From Robertkochia marina (GTDB lineage: Bacteria > Bacteroidota > Bacteroidia > Flavobacteriales > Flavobacteriaceae): 64,000 nt of DNA. Shown piece after piece: positions 52,335 through 61,200 of this stretch (positions are counted from its first letter, which is position 1; every line of letters starts with the position of its first letter). A program made the translations under genes and the position numbers. The notes below the pieces were generated by a model. That model saw nothing but the letters and a program-made list of their open reading frames with translations, searched no databases and had not been told where the DNA came from. Where the stretch lies: positions 620,001 to 684,000 of the forward strand of contig NZ_SSMC01000003.1 of the NCBI RefSeq assembly GCF_004799345.1, in the 5' to 3' direction.

Positions 52335-53903
52335 TTATTGAGCCATAAACAACGTGTCACCATTTTTAAAGCGGTTGTGAATTTGAGTTAAATTTTCCTT
52401 TTGATTTCTGTCAATTGGGTTATTAAGAATGCCATTTGTATTAATTTCTGTGATAAGGTCTATATTATTTCGAATGAAATCATCTTTATCTCCATTGATG
52501 TAATCTGTTAATAACTTGAGATTATGATCTACCTGTGCTCCGGAAAGGATTATTTTAGGTAGGTCGATCTGGTAGAAAGATTTATTTTTTCTTAAGAAGT
52601 TTCCTTTTGTATTGGTAATACAGTAAAGACTTCTATCTCCAGTATTTTCAAATATAGTTGGATCTCCCATTTTTAGATGATCTGGAAATATAAAAATGGC
52701 AGTGTCTTCCATTATATTTTTAGTTTCCAAAAACCGAATAAAATCTCCAATGAGATAGTCTAAAGCAGCTACCATAAATTCTAAATCAGATTCCTTTGGA
52801 GAGATAACAGACTCCATTCTACTATCATAGACTCCATTTGGGAAGTGCGTATCTGAAGTGGAAATGAAGAAGCCAAACGAGTTTTGTGAATTGGATAATG
52901 ATTCAATTTCCCTTTTAGCAATATCGAAAAGATCCTTGTCTCTAATTCCCCACCCTGCTAAATGTTGTACCCTATCTTTAACGCTTTTATAATCTATGAT
53001 TTTATCCATTTTAAAAACGGAAAGCATTTCTTTAGTCCCTGCAAAATCCGTATTACCATTCAAATAAGTTAATTCATAATTCGATTTGTGTAAGACATGA
53101 GTAATACTAGAAATTTGAGAATCGTATGTATTTTCAAATATGCGATTAGAATTCATCGTGAATAAAGCAGGGAATCCCGTCATATAAGTATAGAGTGAAG
53201 CACTTGTCCATTCACTACCATGGTTTGGTTTAATATCTAAATAATTCCATCTTTGTTTTAATTTATTCAAATTTGGTGTGAGAGAGGCGAATTTTTTTGT
53301 TAGAAAACCTCTTTCCATTGATTCCATAGAAATTATAATAATATTTTTCCCAGCCTTGCTTTCAACCTTGTCAGGTGTTATATAGTCAGCCATGTTATGC
53401 CTTTTTAAGGTTTGAGAAAAAGTAGCTTTATTATGAGGTTTTAATAGTGGTAATAATGTTTTAGTATCTGAAATGAAATTCCCCTGAAAAATTAAAAGGC
53501 TAAGAAAAAATATAACACCCGTTACACTTATAGAATTTGCAGGTATCTTATTGAATTTTGAAACTTTACCATGCAGTTTTTTCAACACTAAATTTGCGTT
53601 TAGGTTTAAATAAGATAGGACGCAAAAGCTTACGGCAGCAATAAATATTTGCAGTATAAATATGCTTTCCATTCCTAAAATTCCTCTGAGATTAGCATGC
53701 ACATAGAATTGGTAGCCAATAAAGGATTGGGTAGAATAAAGTGAAAAGCCTTGAGCGATTATAAACAGAGATGACAAATTGCTTACAGTAAATCGTACTA
53801 TTTTATTTACTAAAAGCGAGTTGATCAGAAATAGAATTAGTGAAATTATTAGGAGAATAAAAACATCCCATTTCCCCCCAAATTGATTTATAACGTCTAG
53901 CAT
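52335..53903 (-). CDS. LtaS/MdoB-like sulfatase-fold transferase
   Basis: A 522-residue membrane enzyme: about five hydrophobic segments in the first 150 residues, then an extracytoplasmic alkaline-phosphatase/sulfatase domain. IIISMESMERGFL near residues 187-199 supplies a metal-binding Glu, NHGSEWTSASLYTYMTG near 226-242 has the likely Thr nucleophile, and SDTHFPNGVY and FPDHLKMGD provide later metal ligands. The pattern fits phosphoglycerol or phosphoethanolamine transferases rather than true sulfatases, which would have a C/S-x-P-x-R site. It is convergent with wzc and could add phosphoglycerol to the exported polymer or to a membrane glycan. The target is unknown. Confidence 0.82.
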   Translation of the reverse strand: MLDVINQFGGKWDVFILLIISLILFLINSLLVNKIVRFTVSNLSSLFIIAQGFSLYSTQSFIGYQFYVHANLRGILGMESIFILQIFIAAVSFCVLSYLNLNANLVLKKLHGKVSKFNKIPANSISVTGVIFFLSLLIFQGNFISDTKTLLPLLKPHNKATFSQTLKRHNMADYITPDKVESKAGKNIIIISMESMERGFLTKKFASLTPNLNKLKQRWNYLDIKPNHGSEWTSASLYTYMTGFPALFTMNSNRIFENTYDSQISSITHVLHKSNYELTYLNGNTDFAGTKEMLSVFKMDKIIDYKSVKDRVQHLAGWGIRDKDLFDIAKREIESLSNSQNSFGFFISTSDTHFPNGVYDSRMESVISPKESDLEFMVAALDYLIGDFIRFLETKNIMEDTAIFIFPDHLKMGDPTIFENTGDRSLYCITNTKGNFLRKNKSFYQIDLPKIILSGAQVDHNLKLLTDYINGDKDDFIRNNIDLITEINTNGILNNPIDRNQKENLTQIHNRFKNGDTLFMAQ

Positions 53904-54396
53904 GGCATTAAATAAAGTAGTTAAATTTTAAACTCTAAGTTCAAACAATAGAAGCAATAAGATTAGTCACTATTGTGAACGCTTTTTTTAAAAGTAATTG
54001 TAGGACTTTTTTGGAGGAGATAGAGCTCTAAAAGAGTATTCTAGATGGAAGTTAAGTCCTGCGCTTAAATTATTGTAATACAGTAGATAAGATGGTTCTT
54101 TAATTCGGTGTAGGAAAAACTATGAATATTTAATGGTAAATTCTCAATGCTACGTGAAGATTCTAATTGATGAGATGTAATATTTTTTTATTAGTCGATT
54201 TATGTGCACCATATATATCCTGGCAAGAAAAGTCATTTCAGAATTAAAAAAGGATAATTTGTAATTTTCAAGCCTTATCGTTAACATTCAATCGGTTAAA
54301 GAAGGTCATTTTCTTATTTTGTCCTCTTCGTGCTATTTTAAATTAGCAATCACCTACCTTTTTCTCAACTATAACTGTAGCGTAGCTAGGTATGTC
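53904..54396. other. AT-rich non-coding upstream region
   Basis: About 490 bp upstream of the LtaS-like gene, containing its promoter. I see no ORF or clear motif. From about 54397 the composition becomes GC-richer and the repeat mosaic begins. Confidence 0.5.
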
Positions 54397-55263
54397 TCTA
54401 TATGGTGAGATCACCACGCTAGACCCTTTGGGAAATTCCAAATTCCAAATAGCAAACACCAATTTCCTCCTATGATTCCTTTTGGGCATATTGTCATGGC
54501 CTTAAAGGCCTAGCCACCCTATCTTCGCTAGGCGGACCCGTGCCCAGCAATGTCTTTCTTCGAGTTAGCTTGCTTACTGATAGCTCAGATGGCATTGAGG
54601 TGCAATTGGGAGATTGCCACGGTTTACGAAGTAAACCTCGCGAAGGCGAATAACTTGAACTTCATACCTCCGTACCTCCGTACCCTCGTACCTTTATTGA
54701 GGAGATTGCCACGGTAGCCCTTCGGGAAATTCCAATTTTCAAAACCCAAATTCCAATTTCCTCCTATCATTCCTATTGGTCAGATTATCATAGCTTGGAA
54801 TGCCCAACCATCCTAACTTTGGGAAACAGGCCCGTCCATAGTAATAGAGTCTTTCGCGCTGGCTGCCCTCTTCCCTAAGCGGTTAATTTGCAAGTACGCC
54901 AGTGGCTCCCCTGGCTGCCGCCAGGAAGGTTCGCTAACTTAAAAGGGCACTGAGGAAGTTTCGGAAGATCGCTACACCCCGCGAAGCGTAACTCGCAAAG
55001 ACGAATAAACTAAATTTCGTACCTAATTTAGGGAAATCAGCACGCCACGCTTTTCCCAGTGCGCCTCCCAAAGCGTCGGGATGGCCCAAGCGCCAACTTA
55101 AAAGGGCACTGAGTAATTTTCGGGAGATCGCCATGGTTTACGAAGTAAACCTCGCGAAGACGAATAACTTGAACTTCGTACCCCCGTACCTACGTACTCT
55201 CGTACCTGAAATTGGGAGATCGCCACATCCCGCAAAGCGGGATTCGCGAAGACGAAGAATGTA
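54397..55263. repeat. Mosaic of hairpin-bearing intergenic repeats
   Basis: A short module GAGATyGCCAC or a close variant followed by a small stem-loop and CTCGCGAAGrCGAA appears about six times (starts near 54407, 54610, 54702, 54963, 55124, 55216). Stems include GGTTTAC-GAA-GTAAACC (54621-54637 and 55135-55151), CCCGC-AAA-GCGGG (55229-55241), CCC-TTC-GGG (54708-54716) and CCC-TTT-GGG (54423-54431). Arms differ but still pair. Between them are two related stretches of about 190 bp (54407-54600 and 54702-54895) sharing GGGAAATTCCAA, AATTTCCTCCTAT and ATTCCT blocks, two copies of AACTTAAAAGGGCACTGAG (54935-54953 and 55095-55113), and CGTACC microrepeats. No protein is encoded. It ends directly at the stop of the second giant gene. 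Confidence 0.75.
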
Positions 55264-58200
55264 TTACTCCGGTCTACCCACAACCACCTTTGCTTTACGC
55301 TGGTTACCGGTGTTGTCTTCTACGATCAATACATAAATTCCTTTAGAGAGGCCGTCTAAGGGGACGGTGTAGAGTTGGGCTCCACCGTTGCGGGTAAAGG
55401 CTTCCCGGCCTGAGAGGGCAGAGGGAAGGTAACTCCTTATCATGCGTCCGTTAATGTCAAACACCATGACCTTCTCCAGTTCACTGTTCTCGTTGCTGTA
55501 AATGAAGTTTACTTGATCTGAAGCCGGATTTGGATAGATCGATATAGCTCCGTTCTCATTCTCGCCCAGGTTGAGTAAGTCGTCAATACTGAACTCTACC
55601 TCAGAGATGATCTCCAGGGCATTCAGGGTGTACGTACCGCTGATGGCATTGACCTTGAAGTTGAGTCGGCCATCTTCGATAATAACCGGAAGACTCATCA
55701 TGGCGCTTTCCTTGCTTAATACAAACTTATCATTATCTACATTAATGATCTCCTGTTCCTCCAGGGAGACTTGGTAGGTAGCATTGGCTTCATCGATACG
55801 GCCGGTATAAAGGTTGAGGGTGTATAAGCCATCCGGCAATACTACCTCGAATTCCATTTCATTGTTCAGGGAATCGATATGACGTTCAGAAGCGTAGAGT
55901 TGGTTGTATACGCTCTCATCAATATAAGGAGGGATGGAGCTGTCACGATCGGCATAGGATAAATTCCCGACACCAATAATTCCGCCCTTCATCTCGTATA
56001 AGACTCCACGGTAGTAATCATTATCCGGGTTTTGCTCCCAGTCGGGTCCGCCGTCAGTTGCAGACACGGAAGTGGCACCTCCCACATTGATACGATACAC
56101 CGGTTTCTGACCGGGGTCGTTGATCACGGTTCCGGTAAGCGTTACTTCCAGAGGAGAATTGTCACCACTGTGAACGACCTGCATGATGGCGGTTTTTAAC
56201 CCGGGAACTGTAGTTTTTGGATTAAAGGTCACCTCGGCAGAAACACTGCCTCCGGTTTCAATGCTGAAAGGAGGGGAGAACTCATGCTCAAAATAGGAGA
56301 CATCCTCACCCATGACTGTTACCGAAATCACTTCGTTCACCCCATTAAAAGGCTGTGACGGATTGGTGAGCTGCAACGGTAGAGATACGATATCTGTATT
56401 GATAATATGACTGCCAAAGTCCAGGGTTTTCGGTTCGGCTGTGACATCGGGTTTCGGCCTGTCGGTAACATCAATAGTAATGGTGGCCGTATCGGTTTGT
56501 CCGAAGATATCGGTCACGGTCAGTGTTACCGGATAGGAGCCACCTGTTTCAAAGGTATAGGACGCATTAATGCCTTCGGCTAACTTCCCGTCTCCAAAAT
56601 CCCAGGTATAAGACTCGATACCGAAATCATCAGAGGATTCGGCTGCCGAGAAGTTCACCGTTAGTGGCGTATACCCGGAAGTTTTATCGGCATTGATCAC
56701 AGCCACGGGCGGCTGGTTCACCTCACTGCCTCTTACCAGGACTTCAATACCGTTGATAAAAGGATTTTCTTTAATATGTTCGAAGGAAATATCCAGGCTG
56801 CCATCTTCCACCTCCACATCGGCAGAAATCACTCCCGCCACGCCAAAACCGAAACGTTCCATCACATCAAAATTGCCTTCTATAATGGTGTTTTCTGCAA
56901 GGATATTAAACACCCTGTCACCTGGATTTTTGGTGCCTGCATAAAGGGAACCAAAATACAGTTGCACCGTGTATTTACCGTCCGGTAAGGGGATGCTGTA
57001 GGTCATTTCAGGAGCGGCTTTAGGATCGTAGCGTTCAGTGGAAAACAACTTTTCAAAAGTCGCCTGGTCAATGTAATCAGGCATGGAAGCGTGGCGATCG
57101 AAATAGTTCAATTCGCTTCCTTCATAAGCCACCCCGGTATTCACTGAATGTTCAATACTCTTGTCATCATAATCTTCATCATCGTCGTCATCATCATCCC
57201 CCCCTGATTGTTTTCCTTTGTTATCAGCTAACCATATGGGCCCCTTATCGCTTGCATTGATCTTTTTACCTCCGGCATTGATCCTTACCACCGGGATGAG
57301 GTCTTCAGATACAGGTATATTATCGGTGGTCAGGGTAGTGGCTACGGATTGATCATTGTTGTAATACACGGTAAGGGTAGCTATATCCGACTGGCCCTGT
57401 CCGTTATATTTTATGTTGAAGTTGATATTTCCTATAGAAGAAACCATGGCCGGTACGAAGGTGTTCTCCAGGGAGAATAATGCTGCATCAGGGCCATTGA
57501 CTACCACAGAATCTATGAATACCCCCATATTGCCTTCGGTGATCTGAGCGAAAACTTCCTGCTCTTCTCCGGCACTGAACAGTACCTCTGCCGGCAATTC
57601 AATACTACCGGGAGACAGGGCAATACCTGAAGGCGTATCATAATTAAAATATTCCATGTTTTTCTGGGAGCCGCCTGCTCTGTTCGGGGAACCGCCCAAT
57701 ACAAAGATCCCGTTTCCGGAAACGACACCCTGGGTGCCATGGCGTCCGTAATTCAGGTTGTCGCCCACGCTCCATGACTGGGTATCCAGATCGAAAACTT
57801 CGGTCATATCAAGAGCATCCGGGTTGTTATTGACCTCTCCTCCGGCCACATAGATCTTGCCTTTAAAATTTACAGTTAGGGCGCCTGCCCTTGGCGTGGG
57901 CAGATCTGAAGCGCTGCTAAGGGTAGACCAGGTTCCTGTATTGAAATTATAGACATCCACCTCAGGGATCACCGGGGCAAATACCCCGCCGGGCCCTCCT
58001 GATAAGCGTCCACCAATGGCATAAAGCTTGTTTTCTGCAACCACACCGTGAAAATGATCCCTGGCATGAGGAGCATTCTGCAGAACGGTCCACTCTCCGG
58101 TGTAGGGATCGTAACTGTCAAGATAGGGAACATACCCGCCATCATGTCCGTCAGTATTTCCTCCCAGGATGTAAAATTTGTCATTATAAACCACCAGTCC

Positions 58201-61200
58201 GGCAGATCCTCTTCTCCTGGATTCCGGAATCTCAGGTCCTTGCTTCCAGGTCTGGTTATAAGGATCAAAGATCCAGATGTTTTCGGTTGGAATTTCATTC
58301 GGGTAGTCATTGGTTTTAAAGGCCCCTATCACCCAGATATACCCCTGGTATTCCACAGCCTGGAAATGATTGAATTCAAAGGGAGGGCTGTTGGGAATAT
58401 TTGTCCATGAATTGGCCGTATAATCATATACATCAATGGTTTTCGCATTTTCACGGCCTCCCATCAGGTAGAACTTATCTCCGGCCTGCACAAAGGAGCA
58501 TTCATGCCTTGCCGTATAATTGGTGGCTTCATCTTTGTCAAACCACTCATTAAGGGCTTCCTGAATGGTCCAGGTAAAATTGATGTTCACCTCTTCAGAG
58601 CCCGGTTTAGAAACGGTCACCGTGACCTCATAGACCCCGTTGTTTTCCGGACCTCCTGTACGGGCGCCGCTGGCAATGGTTCCAAATACCAGTCCGTTGG
58701 TGGGCTCAATATCGATGCCTTCCGGTTGTCCTGAGATGCTAAAGGTAAAGTTGGCATTTGGGTCGCCTCCTGAAGCTCCAATGGAAAGGTCGGGTGATTC
58801 TCCAATGTCATTGTATTGGTCAGGAATACTTTCTACATTAATGGCAATAAATTTTCCATTCGGATTCTCCCCATAGACCTCAATGGCAGATATCTTAGGT
58901 CGGTTGACCCCTCCGGTTGCCGGATTCCCATCTAAAAGAATATTTAATTCTCCATCGGTGACCTCAACGGTGAATTCCTGGATATCGGGTGTTTCTGTAC
59001 CTACACTTTCAATGATATCATAATCATCTAAAACAACCGCTTCTTCAAGAAGTATATCGAACACACGTTTTCCCGGTTCAGCCTGGCCGCCACCGCCGGT
59101 GGCACCCAGGTATATTTCCGCAAAATGGAGCAGCACCTTATAGTTGCCTTCAGGTAAGGGGATGTTATACTTTACCTGGGGAGGATTTGCGTTGCGCTCC
59201 GTGCGATACAGGGTGGGTACTGCCGCCTGATTATTGGTATACAGCGTACCACCTTGAAAGTACCTGTCTTTTTTGAAAAGCTTACCATTATAGGTTAGAT
59301 CTCCACCTCCTGCATTGATCAAAATGGCAAAATCTTCCGGATTAAGGGGCTCTTCAACCGAGATGGTAATGCTGTCAGTATCTTCAATATTACCATCAGA
59401 TATGGTAAGGGTCGAATTATATTTTCCGGGGGTGGTGTAGGTATGTATAGGAGAGATCTCCTCAGAGGTGTTTCCATCTCCAAAATCCCATTTATAAGAC
59501 ACAATGTTATTCAATGCGCTTGATTTACTACCATCAAAGGCAACTTCCAAGGGTGCCGGCCCCGTTACCGGAAAGGCCAGAGCCTGTGCATTGACCCCGT
59601 CAAAAATGGAATACCCAAGGATCTCGATGGCATAAAGATTTGGATTTTCTGTTATATGATCAAAGGAGATATCGATCTCCCCGTCTTGTAAGGTGACCGG
59701 GAAATCCAGTACTCCCGCACTTCCAAATCCGAATTCGGCAACAGGGTCAAACCCTGCTTTCACCACTTGCCCTTCGATCAAAATGTCAAAAACGCGACTG
59801 CCAACTTCACTGGCACCACTATAGTTTGACCCAAGGTAGAGTCTTACCAGGTAGGTATTGTTTTCAATGGGAATATTAAAGCTCATGTCGGCTCCGGCAG
59901 GCGCATCGTATCTTTCCCTTGCAAAAATGGCATTAAAGGTAGGAGCATCAATATAATTTGGCATGCTCTCGTCTCTGGAGTTATATTCAAATCCGGCCGA
60001 AGTATTGGTTCCGGTGTTGACAGAAAAGGAACTACCGGTGTAACTTCCATTTATCGGGGTTGCTTCCCAGATCGGTCCACCATCTGTAGCCATAAAATCA
60101 CTTTCTGCTCCGGCATTGATACGCACCAACGGCTCTTCAATTTTTGCTTCTTCCAGGATAAGTGTTAAAGGCACGATGAGCGGACTATTGATACCGCTGT
60201 GGATGATCTCCAGATCGGCATCTTTTTTACCTGTGATATCATTAGGGGTAACGGTTATTGGTACTTGTTGAATAACACCGGACCCAACCGTTACAGGAAC
60301 ATTCTGTTCTGCTGAAAATACCCCTTCAGGATCATTGATGATATTCAACGCTGTGATCTCAATGGCCGGATCTTCATTACCTCCCAGGTTGAGGATTTCA
60401 ATATTGGATGTCGTTGGTGTGCCGTTGATGGTGAGTATTCCAAAATCAAGCGATTCCGGACTCGATGCCAACCTGTTGGGTTGGTCTTCGGTGACATTGA
60501 TAAAATCCCAGGTTGCTGTATACCCGGTTCGAGAGGGTCCCGCAGTACTTATCAAGCCCACTGCTAACCCATGATCATCATCGGGATCAAAGAAGTTATC
60601 CGGCAGAAATAGCTCGGTACCAAGTCCCGGAACGCTTTGGCCGTTATCAAGGGAGTATGAAACCTGAAGGATCTTTGTTTTCGGGTCTATCCCTAGATAG
60701 AGGTCTACCCCGATAGCGTCTAATAATCCGGGAACATTATAAACCTGTGTCTCAGTGACCCCGTTTGATTCGAGCGTAATCGCAATACCATTAACAGCAT
60801 CATTGGGGTTTACTCCATTCATAAGTACTACCTTGAGGTAGTTATCCTGGTCTCCTGTACCTACATATACCCCATAGGCCTGTCCGCTAATGGGTTGCTC
60901 CCCGTTAAAGGGGGTTTCTATTTTGGTGTGTACCGTAAAGGGATTGGAATTTTCATCTACATTGATCCCGAAGTGAAAGCCGTAATCCTGATTGTTATTA
61001 TCTTCAAGAGCATCGCCGGTGGAGGTAAAGTCAATGGTAGCTTTCCCTCCGGCCCCTCCAAAAGACATGTTTTCAACATCAAACTGATCAAGGTAATTGG
61101 TTTGTCCTGAGGGGTCAAGCATCAGCCCTGTAAATCCGAGTCCGAACATCCCGGTACCGGGATCATTGTTCCAGAACGGATAGGTTACAGGTAATTGGGT

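Noticed and set aside
54934-55336. Short overlapping ORFs in the repeat mosaic and at the giant gene end
   Set aside because: They consist of repeat sequence or run antisense to the second giant gene, and have no recognisable domain.
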